Part shown: positions 38,372 through 49,093 of the stretch, one piece after another
Position numbering within the stretch: the stretch's first letter is position 1
How the letters are laid out: every line of letters begins with the position of its first letter
From: Pseudonocardia nigra
GTDB taxonomy: Bacteria; Actinomycetota; Actinomycetes; Mycobacteriales; Pseudonocardiaceae
Length of the DNA: 64,000 bases
Assembly (NCBI RefSeq): GCF_019396355.1
Contig: NZ_JAHKRK010000017.1
Location: 1-64,000 of the forward strand
Direction: 5' to 3'
Position numbers and translations under genes: made by a program
The notes under the pieces: generated by a model
What the model saw: the letters and a program-made list of their open reading frames with translations, nothing else
What the model was told of the DNA's origin: nothing
The model's database searches: none

Positions 38372-39242
38372 GTGACACGCACTCTCCCGAGGCGGACGTT
38401 CCTGACCGGGTCGGCGGCCGGAGCCGCGGTGCTCGCCTCCGGTCTCCGCCGCCGCGGCCACGCCGGCCGCGCCCGTCCCGCCGACCGGGACGCACGTGGT
38501 GACCCTCGGCACGGCCGCGGGCCCCGTGGTGCGCAGCCCGCGCCGGGGCATCGCGACGGGCGTCGTCGTCGACGGTGACCTCTACCTCGTCGACTGCGGC
38601 CTCGGGGTCGTCCGCCAGATCGCCGAGACGGAGCTCCCGGTGAACCGCCTGCGCGCGGTCCTGCTCACCCACCTGCACTCCGACCACATCGCCGAGCTGC
38701 CCGCCCTGCTGCTCTACAACTGGGGCACCCAGGTCGGCGGGTTCGGCGAGCCGTTCCCGATCATCGGCCCGGGGTCGGCGGGCGCGTTGCCGGAGGGCGC
38801 CCGCCCCGTCGTCGCGCCCCCGGCACCGGGCACGGCGGAGCTCGTGCGGAACCTGATGTCGGCGTACGCCTACGACATCAACGTGCGGACCCACGACGAG
38901 GCACGCCCGCCGCTCGACGAGCTCGTCCGGCCGACCGACATCGCGCTCCCGCGCGGGATCGCCGCCGGCCCGCGCGCCGACCTCGCGCCGGAGATGGAGC
39001 CCTTCGAGGTCTACCGCGACGACAAGGTGCGGATCCGCGCGAGCCTGGTCCACCACCCGCCGGTCTTCCCGTCCTACGGGTTTCGCATCGAGACCCCGCA
39101 CGGGGTCGTCGCGGCGGGCGCCGGGCGCTGTGAGGGTGCGCCGGCAGGTCCTGCCGCGGTTCGACGGGTGAACGGAACACCACGGTCCTCACAGCAAGAT
39201 CGAACAGCGCTGGTGTTCCGCTCACCCGCGCTCACCGGGTGA
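38372..39242 (+). pseudogene. Tat-exported metallo-beta-lactamase-fold hydrolase, frameshifted and 3'-truncated
   Basis: GTG 38372 (GGAAGGA upstream) opens a Tat signal: RRTFLTGSAAGAAVLASG. One extra base near 38439-38446 shifts the frame; the mature protein then reads SAAATPAAPVPPTG and VVTLGTAAGPVVRSPRRGIATGVVV. The zinc motif LLTHLHSDHIAEL is intact. The C-terminal part stops matching after IETPHGVVA (about 39115); the expected GDT metal ligand and later His are absent, replaced by sequence that runs into a repeat element at 39161. Lacking ligands, the product should be inactive. Confidence 0.7.
39161..39227 (+). repeat. ~60-bp palindromic repeat element, copy 1
   Basis: Arms 39166-39182 and 39211-39227 (16 of 17 complementary) enclose a 28-nt loop. 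Both arms and loop (ending CAAGATCGAAC) are shared with copies at 40151 and 47936, so it is a dispersed family rather than a lone terminator. Confidence 0.75.
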
Positions 39243-40098
39243 GCGCCCTGCTGATCTCGGCGACGATGCGGTCGGGTTCGCCCCGGATCTCGTACTTCGT
39301 GTAGCGGTAGATCCGCCAGCCTCGATCCACGAGGCGCGTGTAGCGCCCCACGTCGCGCAGCACCCCCTCCCGCGTCGTGTGGTCCTCGCCCTCGTACTCG
39401 ATCCCGATCATCAGGTCCGGGTAGGCCAGATCGAGCCACACCGCGGTGCGCGCCGCCGGGTCCTGCACCACCCACTGCACCTCCGGCCGCGGCAGGCCGG
39501 CGCCGACGAGGAGCATCCTCAGCCGGGACTCCATCGGCGATCCGGCGTACGGGTTCGCGTGCGCGAGGACGTCGGCGACCTGGGCGTTGCCGCGGGCCCG
39601 GGGATAGTGGACGGCGAAGTTGAGCAGGAGGTCGGGAGCGAAGCGGTGGCCGTTCGCCAGCGCGTCGACCGCGACCACAGCCTCGACGAGATCGCAGCGG
39701 CGGGCCAGGTCGTAGGCCGTGCGGGCCGGGCCGGTGAGCCGGACCTCCCCGACCTGCCACAGCTCACCCGCCGCCACCCGGTCCCGGTGCACGAGCAGTC
39801 CCGGGTGGGCGCGCCGGCGGCCGTGCAGCAGCGTCACCTCGGCGGGGGCCCCGGGCGGGGCACAGGACGCGCCGAGCAGCTCGGCCGCCGAGTACCCCGA
39901 CACCACCCCGCGTCCCGCGACGAGCAGCGCCGCAGCCCGGGACCGCACCGCGAGATCGGGGGCCTCGGCCCGCATCGGCGCGTAGACGTCCGGGAAGAGC
40001 CGGTCGAACCGCGGCCCCCGCAGCATGCCCGGGGTGACCAGCCCTGCCGCGACGGCCTCCGAACCGCGGAACACCTCCGGCCATCCCGCCACGCCCAT
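39232..40098 (-). CDS. DUF559/Vsr-like endonuclease-domain protein with AbiEi-like N-terminus
   Basis: A 288-residue protein. The N-terminal part (GLVTPGMLRGPRFDRLFPDVYAP) resembles the winged helix of AbiEi-type antitoxins; a linker with LLHGRRRAHPGLLVHR follows. The C-terminal ~110 residues form a PD-(D/E)xK-like nuclease of the Vsr/DUF559 kind: SPMESRLRMLL, LDLAYPDLMIGIEYEGEDH, RYTRLVDRGWRIYRY. Such proteins are common in actinobacterial accessory regions; function is unproven. It is flanked on both sides by directly repeated copies of the ~60-bp element and lies among gene remnants, suggesting recent arrival. Confidence 0.75.
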   Translation of the reverse strand: MGVAGWPEVFRGSEAVAAGLVTPGMLRGPRFDRLFPDVYAPMRAEAPDLAVRSRAAALLVAGRGVVSGYSAAELLGASCAPPGAPAEVTLLHGRRRAHPGLLVHRDRVAAGELWQVGEVRLTGPARTAYDLARRCDLVEAVVAVDALANGHRFAPDLLLNFAVHYPRARGNAQVADVLAHANPYAGSPMESRLRMLLVGAGLPRPEVQWVVQDPAARTAVWLDLAYPDLMIGIEYEGEDHTTREGVLRDVGRYTRLVDRGWRIYRYTKYEIRGEPDRIVAEISRALTR

Positions 40099-40150
40099 GC
40101 CGCACAGGCTCCGGCACCACGCCCCTCGCGCGGGGCCATTTCACCGAACT

Positions 40151-40213
40151 CGACGGGTGAACGGAACACCACGGTCGTCAGGGCAAGATCGAACTACCGT
40201 GGTGTTCCGCTCA
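40151..40213 (+). repeat. ~60-bp palindromic repeat element, copy 2
   Basis: Arms 40158-40175 and 40196-40213 match at 17 of 18 positions around a 20-nt loop. It is in the same orientation as copy 1, so the two bracket the DUF559 gene. It also covers the stop codon of the SDR remnant. Confidence 0.75.
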
Positions 40214-40586
40214 GAGGTCGAGGGGGATCAGCGGCGCGGGACCCGCCAGGTCGGCGGGGGTCGCGGGCGTGTAGGCGAAGTTCTTCGCTCGCGCGCCCCC
40301 GTCGACCACGAGGTCGCACCCGATGATCAACCGGGCGTAGTCCGAGCACAGCCAGGCCACCGCGTGGCCGATGTCGGTCGGGGTGCCGGTCGTGCCCATG
40401 GGGACCAGCGGCGTCCGCTCCCCCGCCCAGCGCGCCGGGCGCCGCCACGGCTCGTCCCCGGTCTCCCCGCCGATGCCGCCGCCCCGCCGCGGCCGGTCGA
40501 GGACGCCGCCGGGCCCCTCCTGCGCGACGAGGTCCGGGTTGTCGGGGGTGGGCGCGGTCGGGGTGAAGCAGGTCGCTGCCCGGGAA
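40211..40586 (-). pseudogene. SDR-family dehydrogenase, C-terminal remnant
   Basis: About 125 codons read TPDNPDLVAQEGPGG, then GTTGTPTDIGHAVAWLCSDYARLIIGCDLVVDGGA, the C-terminal third of an SDR. The N-terminal cofactor site, NNAG and YxxxK are absent. The remnant joins a LysR fragment at about 40586 without its own start. It ends inside repeat copy 2. Confidence 0.65.
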
Positions 40587-40882
40587 GCCGCCCTCGGGCC
40601 ACGCGTCCAGCCGGAACCCGGAGTTGCGCACGGCCCACGGCCGCCGCTCGAGCTCGGTCGCCGGCAGCCGCGTGCACGCGGCGGGCACGGTGTCGGCGGC
40701 GACCATGCAAACCCAGCGGTCGCGGAACAACTCGGCGCAGCGCAGGCCCGACACCCGCAGCCGCGCGGTCGGTGCCGAGATCAGCCCGTCGATCAGCCGG
40801 AGGGTCTCGACCAGGTCGGCCGGGAGGGCACCGGTGACGAGCATGATGTGCAGCTTCGCCCCGGCCGTCCCGGCGTCGGTAC
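40587..40882 (-). pseudogene. LysR-type regulator, effector-domain remnant
   Basis: About 95 codons (AKLHIMLVTGALPADLVETLRL, LRCAELFRDRWVCMVAADT, LERRPWAVRN) match the substrate-binding half of a LysR regulator. The helix-turn-helix N-terminus is missing; upstream DNA is the end of the MFS gene. The 3' side is fused to the SDR remnant. No start or stop of its own, so it is dead. Confidence 0.55.
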
Positions 40883-40890
40883 GGCGGGCG

Positions 40891-42213
40891 TCAGCGGACG
40901 CGCTCGCCTGCCGGTGCCGCCCCCGCGCGCTCCGTCTGCTCCGGGTGGATGCTCCGCAGCCCGAACACGGAGACGAAGCTGAGCAGGCACAGGACCGTCA
41001 CGTAGATCGCGATCGGGGTGGACGAGCCGTAGGCCCCGTAGAGGGCGGTGGCGGCGATGGGCGTCACCGCCCCGCCGATCATCCCGCCGAGCTGGTAGGC
41101 GATGGAGATGCCGCTGTAGCGGACGTGCACGTCGAAGATCTCGGTGAACAGCCCGCCCTGCGCACCCGCCATGATCCCCTGCACGATCGCGGCGACGGTG
41201 AACGCCAGCAGCGCGAGCCACGTGTCGCCGGTGTTGACGAGGGCGAACATCGGCAGCGGCCAGATCACGGCGGTCAATGCGCCCACGGCGAACGTCCGCT
41301 TCGAGCCGAACCGGTCGGCGACGACAGCGGCCCCGACGATGGTGGCGATCCAGAGCGCGGTCGAGGCGAGGATCAGGGTCAGCAGCGTGGTGCGGTCGAA
41401 ACCGACGACGGTCGTGCCGTAGGTGAGCATGTAGACGATCACCGTGTAGCCGACGGCGGGCGGGGCGATCGAGGCCAGGCTGCCGAGCACGAGGTTGCGC
41501 GGCTGCCGACGCAGCAGCTCCGCGACCGGCACCTTGCTGACCGCCTTCTGCTGCTTGACCTTCTCGAACTCCGGCGCGTCCTGCAGCCTGCTGCGCACCA
41601 GGAAGCCCACGACCACCAGGGCGAGGCTCAGCAGGAACGGGATCCGCCAGCCGTAGGCGAGGAAGTCCTCGTTCGACATCCCGGACACGGCGAGGAACGC
41701 CAGGTTCGACGTGAGCACGCCGACCGGGACGCCGAACTGCGCGAAGCTGCCGTACACCGCCCGCTGCCGGGGGGACGCGTGCTCGGTCGCGATGAGCACC
41801 GCGCCGCCCCACTCCCCGCCGACGCCGAAGCCCTGGATGAGCCGCAGCACCACCAGCAGGATCGGCGCGCCGATGCCGATCGCGGCGTAGGTGGGCAGCA
41901 CGCCGATGAGGAACGTCGCGCCACCGGTCATCAGCAGGGTGAGCACGAGCATCGACTTGCGCCCGATGCGGTCACCGAAGTGGCCGATCACGGCGGCGCC
42001 CAGCGGGCGGGCGAGAAAGCCGACCGCGAACGTCGCGAACGCCGCGAGCGTGCCCGCGACCGGATCGGCACCCGGGTAGAACAGGGAACCGAACACCAGG
42101 GCGGCGGCGGTCCCGAAGATGTAGTAGTCGTACCACTCGATCGAGGTGCCGACGAAGCTCGCGGCGAAGATGCCCCGCTTCGACGGGGTGGAGCGGGACT
42201 CTGGTGGGGCCAC
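40891..42213 (-). CDS. MFS transporter, MHS (metabolite:H+ symporter) family
   Basis: A 440-residue 12-helix inner-membrane carrier like ShiA/KgtP/PcaT. The family start IFAASFVGTSIEWYDYYIFG is present, as are GHFGDRIGRKSML, RLIQGFGVGGEWGGAVLIATEH and the central cytoplasmic loop. It probably imports an aromatic or organic acid with protons. GTG 42213 has GAGGAG 9 nt upstream. A GTCATGTGTC motif shared with the ring-cleavage genes lies 144 nt upstream. Confidence 0.85.
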   Translation of the reverse strand: MAPPESRSTPSKRGIFAASFVGTSIEWYDYYIFGTAAALVFGSLFYPGADPVAGTLAAFATFAVGFLARPLGAAVIGHFGDRIGRKSMLVLTLLMTGGATFLIGVLPTYAAIGIGAPILLVVLRLIQGFGVGGEWGGAVLIATEHASPRQRAVYGSFAQFGVPVGVLTSNLAFLAVSGMSNEDFLAYGWRIPFLLSLALVVVGFLVRSRLQDAPEFEKVKQQKAVSKVPVAELLRRQPRNLVLGSLASIAPPAVGYTVIVYMLTYGTTVVGFDRTTLLTLILASTALWIATIVGAAVVADRFGSKRTFAVGALTAVIWPLPMFALVNTGDTWLALLAFTVAAIVQGIMAGAQGGLFTEIFDVHVRYSGISIAYQLGGMIGGAVTPIAATALYGAYGSSTPIAIYVTVLCLLSFVSVFGLRSIHPEQTERAGAAPAGERVR

Positions 42214-42353
42214 GGGGACGCACTCCTCTGGACGCCGGCAGGGACAGGCGCGGCCGTCCCGGCGGGTGGCGGGCCGGTCGGGTGGGCCGCACGACGGGTG
42301 GAATGCAAGCAGGTCACCCGACACCGCTCACGGGCGCGGGGGCCCATCCCGCC

Positions 42354-44025
<1,672 letters not shown>

Positions 44026-44174
44026 CTATCCGCACCGCGCTCGCCCCGGCTCGCCCGCGGACCGGACCGGACCGGATGTCGAGTCGAATGTCTCGGTCCG
44101 ACCTGCCGCCCGGACCAGCCGCATCGCGTCGAGGGTCGCGGGAGGGTGGCGGGGCACACGCCTACGGTCCCTTC

Positions 44175-45629
44175 ATGGCCTCCGCGGACCAGCTCACCGA
44201 GATCAGGATCGAGCTCTTCGTCGACGGTGTTCCCCACGGCACGGACGACGTGCTGCAGGTGCTCGACCCCGCCGACGGGACGACCGTGGGCCACGCCGCC
44301 GCGGCGACGGCCGACCAGGCCAGCGCGGCGGTCGCCGCCGCCCACCGGGCGTTCCCGGCCTGGGCCGCGCGCAGCCCCCAGGAGCGCGCCGCCCTGCTTA
44401 CCGCGGCGCTGGCGCCGCTGGAGGCCGACCGGCAGGCCACGGCCGAGGTGCTCACCCGGGAGAACGGCAAGATCCTCGCCGAGTCGGTCATCGACTCCCT
44501 CGTGTTCGCCCACCGCTTCGCGCTCGCCGCCGGCCTCGCCGACCGGGTCGAGCAGGTGACGCAGCTGCCCGCCCAGCCGCACCGCACCGAGGTCGGACAC
44601 CTCCCGCTGGGCGTCGTGACGATCATCGTGCCGTTCAGCTGGCCGCTGGCCATCCTCGCCGCGTCGCTGCCCTATGCGCTGCTCGCCGGCAACACCGTCG
44701 TCGTCAAGCCGCCGCCCACGGCACCGCTGGCGACCACCCGGACCGTCGAGCTGATCGCCCGGGCGCTGCCGCCGGGCGTGGTCAACGTCGTCACCGGCAC
44801 CGACGCGGAGATCGGGCAGGCCCTGATCCGCGACGACCGGGTGGCGAAGGTCTGCTTCACCGGCAGCCCCGGCGGCGGCAAGCGGATCATGGAGATGGCG
44901 GCCGGATCGCTGACCCGCGTCGCGCTCGAGCTCGGCGGCAACGACCCGGCCGTCGTGCTCGCCGACGCCGACCTCGGACCCGAGGCGATGCAGCGCCTCT
45001 TCTCCGGTGTCTACGACTCCACCGGCCAGATCTGCATGGCCGCCAAGCGGATCTACGTGCACCGCTCGCGCTACGACGAGGTGGTGGACGGGCTCTCGAC
45101 CCTGCTGACCGGGACCCGGCTGGGCCACGGGCTCGACGCCGGCGTGACGATGGGCCCGCTGCACAGCGCCCGGCAGCAGGCGTTCGTCCGCGAGCTCACC
45201 GCCGCCGCACGCGCCTCGGGGGCGGAGGTCCGGGAGTTCGGCGAGGCGGCGGGCGACCTCACCCGCGGTCACTTCCTCCGGCCGTCCCTGGTGCTGGACC
45301 CCGCCGACGACGCCCCCGTCGTGGTGGAGGAGCAGTTCGGCCCGACTGTGCCGATCCTGCCCTTCGACGACGAGGACGACGCCGTGGCCCGGGCGAACGA
45401 CACGTGGGCCGGGCTCGCCGCCTCGGTGTGGAGCGCCGACCCCGACCGCGTCGCGGCGGCCGCCCGCAGGCTGCGCGCCGGCTACGTCTTCGTCAACGCG
45501 CACGGCGCCGCGCACCTTGACGAGCGGGCGCCGTTCGGCGGCTTCGCACACAGCGGGATGGGCCGGGAGATGGGCATCGAGGGGGTCCGCGAGTTCATGG
45601 ACACCCGCGCGATCGGGTTCCCCGCCTGA
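44175..45629 (+). CDS. Aldehyde dehydrogenase (benzaldehyde/vanillin-type candidate)
   Basis: A 484-residue ALDH: PFSWPLAILAASLPYALLAGN, catalytic Glu in LELGGNDP, catalytic Cys in STGQICMAAKR, and C-terminal EEQFGPTVPIL and GGFAHSGMGREMG. It stands divergent to the MdlC-like gene, so benzaldehyde or a substituted relative is a plausible substrate, but ALDH specificity cannot be read from these motifs. ATG 44175 lacks a strong ribosome site. Confidence 0.85.
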   Translation: MASADQLTEIRIELFVDGVPHGTDDVLQVLDPADGTTVGHAAAATADQASAAVAAAHRAFPAWAARSPQERAALLTAALAPLEADRQATAEVLTRENGKILAESVIDSLVFAHRFALAAGLADRVEQVTQLPAQPHRTEVGHLPLGVVTIIVPFSWPLAILAASLPYALLAGNTVVVKPPPTAPLATTRTVELIARALPPGVVNVVTGTDAEIGQALIRDDRVAKVCFTGSPGGGKRIMEMAAGSLTRVALELGGNDPAVVLADADLGPEAMQRLFSGVYDSTGQICMAAKRIYVHRSRYDEVVDGLSTLLTGTRLGHGLDAGVTMGPLHSARQQAFVRELTAAARASGAEVREFGEAAGDLTRGHFLRPSLVLDPADDAPVVVEEQFGPTVPILPFDDEDDAVARANDTWAGLAASVWSADPDRVAAAARRLRAGYVFVNAHGAAHLDERAPFGGFAHSGMGREMGIEGVREFMDTRAIGFPA

Positions 45630-45661
45630 GCACGCCACCGGCGTGCGGGAGACTACCGCCC

Positions 45662-47188
45662 ATGGCACGGCCCTCCGAGCCGCCCGCAGACCTCGGGCCG
45701 GACCTCCTGCACGCCCTCGCGGCGGTCTCGGCCGACGGGCTCGGCGTCCTCGACGGCGAGGACCGCTTCACGTTCCTCAACCCGGCGGCCGTGGAACTGC
45801 TCGGCAGGCCCGTGTCCGACCTCATCGGTGTGCAGGCGCCGTTCCGCACGGCGGGCGGGCAGGCCGTCGACGACGGCCGGGTCGCCACCTGGCCCACCCC
45901 GGACGGCGGCAGGCGCACGCTGCGCTACCGCGTGCTGCCGTTGCCCGACGGCGCCCATGCGGTGTGGTTCAGCGACGTGACCGACGCCCTGCGCGAGCAG
46001 GAACGGCTCACCGCGATCATCCGCGCGGCGTCCCGCGTCGCGGGCACGGGCTCGCTCGCCGCCACCCTGGACGCGGTGGCCCAGGAGGTGGCGCGGACCG
46101 CGAGCATCGCCGCCGCGCAGATCCTCACCCTCGACGATCCGCGCCAGGAGATCCGGATCCTCGGCATGGCGGGCTTCGGCGCGGCCGCCGACTTCACCGA
46201 CCGGCTCAGCGCCTGCCGGCGCCTCGGCGCCCAGGTGCGGTTCCTGGACGCCTTCCGCTCCGGGCAGCCGGTGGTCGTCCTCCACCGCAGGGCGGCGATA
46301 CTGGCCGACCCGCGCTGGGCACCGCTGCACGAGATCATGGCCCACCCGGACTGGGACAGTTTCGTGGCGATGCCGCTGACCGTCCGCGGCCGCACCGTCG
46401 GGGTGATCAACGCCTACTACCGGCCGGGCGACGACCCGGGACCGAGCTCGCTGGCCTTCCTGGAGGCGATGGCCGACCACGCCGCGGTCGCGATCGACAC
46501 CGCCGCGCTGCTGGCGCAGACCCGCTCCCAGGCGATCAACGACGAGCGCCACCGGCTCGCCAGGGACCTGCACGACTCGGTCGTCCAGCAGCTGTTCTCC
46601 ATGCGGATGCAGGCGAGGGCGCTCAGCGGCAGGCTCGACGCGACGCCCGACCCGGCCTCGCTGCGCGCCGCCGCGCACGAGCTGGCCCAGCTGTCCCAGA
46701 GCGCGCTGGCCGACCTGCGCGACCTCGTGTTCGAGCTGCGGCCGCTCGACCTCGCCGAGCGCGGGCTCGTCGCGGCGGTCCGGGCGCACGCCGAGAGCCT
46801 CGAGGCGCGCGCGGGCCTGGTCGTCACGGTGGACGCGCCGCCCGCGATTCCCCCGACGGACGACCTCGCGATGCAGGAGGATCTCTACCGCATCGTGCAG
46901 GAGGCGCTGCACAACGTGGTCAAGCACGCCGGTGCGAGCGAGGTGACGGTGCGGTTCACGGTCGGCGAGCCCCCGGACGCGCTGCTCGTCGAGATCACCG
47001 ACGACGGCCACGGATCCGCCGCCCCACCTCCCGGCGCGGGACGGCGGACGCTGGGACTGGTCTCCATGCAGGAGCGGGCGCAGCGGTGGGGCGGCCGGCT
47101 CACGGCCGGGCCGCGGGAGACGGGCGGGTGGGCCGTCACGGTCCGGCTCCCCCTGTCCACGCACGCCGAGGGAGGAACGCAACGGTGA
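45662..47188 (+). CDS. NarL-system sensor histidine kinase (PAS-GAF-HisKA_3)
   Basis: A 508-residue soluble kinase without transmembrane helices. An N-terminal PAS-like domain (~15-110), a GAF domain (~125-285), the dimerisation/phosphoacceptor domain with His304 in ERHRLARDLHDSVVQQLF, and a HATPase (N-box RIVQEALHNVVKHA, G-box DDGHG ... GLVSMQERA). It senses an intracellular signal. Its stop overlaps the regulator start (GTGA). It lies between the mdl-like genes and the C1 genes, so it may control aromatic catabolism. Confidence 0.85.
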   Translation: MARPSEPPADLGPDLLHALAAVSADGLGVLDGEDRFTFLNPAAVELLGRPVSDLIGVQAPFRTAGGQAVDDGRVATWPTPDGGRRTLRYRVLPLPDGAHAVWFSDVTDALREQERLTAIIRAASRVAGTGSLAATLDAVAQEVARTASIAAAQILTLDDPRQEIRILGMAGFGAAADFTDRLSACRRLGAQVRFLDAFRSGQPVVVLHRRAAILADPRWAPLHEIMAHPDWDSFVAMPLTVRGRTVGVINAYYRPGDDPGPSSLAFLEAMADHAAVAIDTAALLAQTRSQAINDERHRLARDLHDSVVQQLFSMRMQARALSGRLDATPDPASLRAAAHELAQLSQSALADLRDLVFELRPLDLAERGLVAAVRAHAESLEARAGLVVTVDAPPAIPPTDDLAMQEDLYRIVQEALHNVVKHAGASEVTVRFTVGEPPDALLVEITDDGHGSAAPPPGAGRRTLGLVSMQERAQRWGGRLTAGPRETGGWAVTVRLPLSTHAEGGTQR

Positions 47189-47862
47189 GCTCTGCGCCCG
47201 GCACGGACGTCATCCGGCTGATGGTCGTCGACGACCACGCGATCGTGCGCCGCGGCATCCTCGCCTACGTCGACACCGTCGCCGACCTGCAGGTCGTGGG
47301 CGAGGCCGCCGACGGTCAGGAGGCACTCGCCGAGCTGGAGCGCCGCCGGACGCTCGAGGTGCCCCTGCCGGAGGTGGTGTTGATGGACCTGCAGATGCCG
47401 CGGCTCGACGGCGTCGAGGCCACCGCCGCCATCACCCGGGACTTCCCGGGCGTGAAGGTCGTGGTGGTCACCAGCTTCGGCGAGGTCGAGCGGGTGCACG
47501 CCGCCCTCGCCGCGGGGGCGGCCGGCTACGTGCTGAAGGACGCCGACCCCGACGAGGTCGCCAGGGCCGTGCGGGCCGCGGCGGCGGGCGAGGTGCACCT
47601 CGACTCCGCGGTCGCCCGGCGGCTGACCCGGCGGATGGCGGGACCGCCCGCCGGGCTGGGCAAGCTCACCGCCCGGGAACGCGAGATCCTCACGCTCGTC
47701 GCACAGGGCAACTCCAACCGGGACATCGCGCGGATCCTGGTCATCAGCGAGCGCACCGCGCGCACCCACGTCAGCAACGTGCTGACCAAGCTGCAACTGT
47801 CGTCGCGCACGCAGGCGGCGCTGCTCGCCATCCGCGAGGGGTTGATCCCCCCGCCGGGCTGA
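47185..47862 (+). CDS. NarL/LuxR-family response regulator
   Basis: A 225-residue partner of the preceding kinase. The receiver domain has the acidic pair VVDDH, phosphoacceptor Asp68 in VLMDLQMP, VVVVTSFGE and lysine in YVLKDA. The C-terminal LuxR helix-turn-helix is LTAREREILTLVAQGNSNRDIARILVISERTARTHVSNVL. GTG 47185 has GGAGG upstream. Confidence 0.9.
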   Translation: MSSAPGTDVIRLMVVDDHAIVRRGILAYVDTVADLQVVGEAADGQEALAELERRRTLEVPLPEVVLMDLQMPRLDGVEATAAITRDFPGVKVVVVTSFGEVERVHAALAAGAAGYVLKDADPDEVARAVRAAAAGEVHLDSAVARRLTRRMAGPPAGLGKLTAREREILTLVAQGNSNRDIARILVISERTARTHVSNVLTKLQLSSRTQAALLAIREGLIPPPG

Positions 47863-47935
47863 GGCGGGGGTTGCTCCGGACTCCACGCGGGACCATTGCG
47901 CGGTGGGCCATCCGTCGATGTCGTCATGGGGCTCG

Positions 47936-47998
47936 ACGGGTGAACGGAACATCACGGTCCTCAGCGCAAGATCGAACAACTGTGGTGTTCCGCTCGAG
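47936..47998 (+). repeat. ~60-bp palindromic repeat element, copy 3
   Basis: Arms 47941-47958 and 47979-47996 pair with four mismatches. The loop TCAGCGCAAGATCGAAC and the left flank CGACGGGTGAACGGAACA match copies 1 and 2. It could double as the terminator of the two-component operon. Confidence 0.75.
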
Positions 47999-48071
47999 CG
48001 CACACGCTCGGCCGGGGGCGCCACACCCCCACCGACTTGTGCAGCTACGGCACGGATCCGGCCTCCGCGCC

Positions 48072-48087
48072 TACGTCACTTGTCGTA
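48072..48087. promoter_or_regulatory. Shared motif upstream of metF-folD-purU
   Basis: TACGTCACTTGTCGTA is a 16-bp palindrome apart from one arm pair and the centre, 116 nt before the metF start. Core GTCA-CT-TGTC matches sites at 42357 and 54337. Confidence 0.45.
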
Positions 48088-48202
48088 CTCGACCATGGAC
48101 GGATCTCCGGGCAGATGCCGTCATCCGCGCGATGAAGGCCGGGGCGCCGATTCGTACGGTCGAACGAGAGATCGATTCGACCGAGGAAAGGCCGCACCGA
48201 CC

Positions 48203-49093
48203 ATGTCCGTCGACGAAGCCCCGGGTCGAGCACTTCCACGCCTCGGCGGCCGCGCGGGCCGGCGCGAGGCGCTGGCGCAGGCCCTGCGGAACGCCAGCTA
48301 CGAGGTCCTGCCGTTCACGAGCACCGAGGAGAAGGTCGTCGCGCACGTCCCCCGCGACGTGGCGCTGACCGTCACGACGACGGAGGCGAAGGGCCTCGGT
48401 CCCACCCTCGACCTGGCCGAGCGCCTCTCCCGGCACGGGTACTCGGCCGCGCCGCACCTGGCAGCTCGGCTCGTGCGCGACGACACGCACCTGACCGACA
48501 TCGTCGCGCAGCTGCGCGAGGCCGGCATCGACAGCGTGTTCGTCATCGGCGGGGACGCCGCCGAACCGGCCGGTACCTTCCCCGAAGCCCTGACCCTGCT
48601 CGAGCGGCTCGACGCCATCGGACACCCCTTCCGCACGGTGGGGATCGGCGGCTACCCGGAAGGGCACGGGCACATCGGCGACGTGCTGATCGAGCAGGCG
48701 CTGGAGCGCAAGGCGCCGCACGCGACGCACGTCATCACCCAGCTGTGCTTCGACGCGGAGACGACGGCCCGGTGGGCCCGGACCGTGGGTGCGCGGGGGG
48801 TGGACCTGCCGATCCGCGTCGGCATCCCCGGCGCGGTCAGCCGGCAGAAGCTGGTGCGCATCTCGGCCGGGCTGGGGCTGGGCCAGTCCGCCCGCTTCCT
48901 CAAGAAGCAGCAGAGCATGTTCTGGCGGTTCTTCCTCCCCGGCGGCTACAGCCCGAACCGCCTGGTCGAGCGCCTCACCCCCAGCTTCGGCCAGCCCGAC
49001 AACAACCTGGCGGGCTTCCACGTCTTCACGTTCAACGAGCTGGAGAAGACGGAGGCCTGGCGGCGCGCCCGGCTCGCGGAGCTGTCCCGATGA
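48203..49093 (+). CDS. metF: Methylenetetrahydrofolate reductase-family protein (MetF-like)
   Basis: A 296-residue TIM barrel: SYEVLPF (position of the family's catalytic Glu), ALTVTTTEAKGLGPTLDLAERL, VFVIGGDAAEPAGTFPEAL, IGGYPEGH, THVITQLCFDAE and IRVGIPGAVSRQKLV. Here, next to a THF-dependent O-demethylase, it should run oxidatively: 5-methyl-THF to 5,10-methylene-THF. This divergent form differs from housekeeping MetF at the N-terminus. It overlaps folD by 4 bp. Confidence 0.85.
   Translation: MSVDEAPGRALPRLGGRAGRREALAQALRNASYEVLPFTSTEEKVVAHVPRDVALTVTTTEAKGLGPTLDLAERLSRHGYSAAPHLAARLVRDDTHLTDIVAQLREAGIDSVFVIGGDAAEPAGTFPEALTLLERLDAIGHPFRTVGIGGYPEGHGHIGDVLIEQALERKAPHATHVITQLCFDAETTARWARTVGARGVDLPIRVGIPGAVSRQKLVRISAGLGLGQSARFLKKQQSMFWRFFLPGGYSPNRLVERLTPSFGQPDNNLAGFHVFTFNELEKTEAWRRARLAELSR

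Larger units (their letters stand above)
47863..48202. other. Intergenic region with repeat copy 3 and a shared motif
   Basis: A 340-nt stretch between the response regulator and metF. It contains the third ~60-bp repeat element and the palindromic motif at 48072. No gene seen. Confidence 0.6.
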
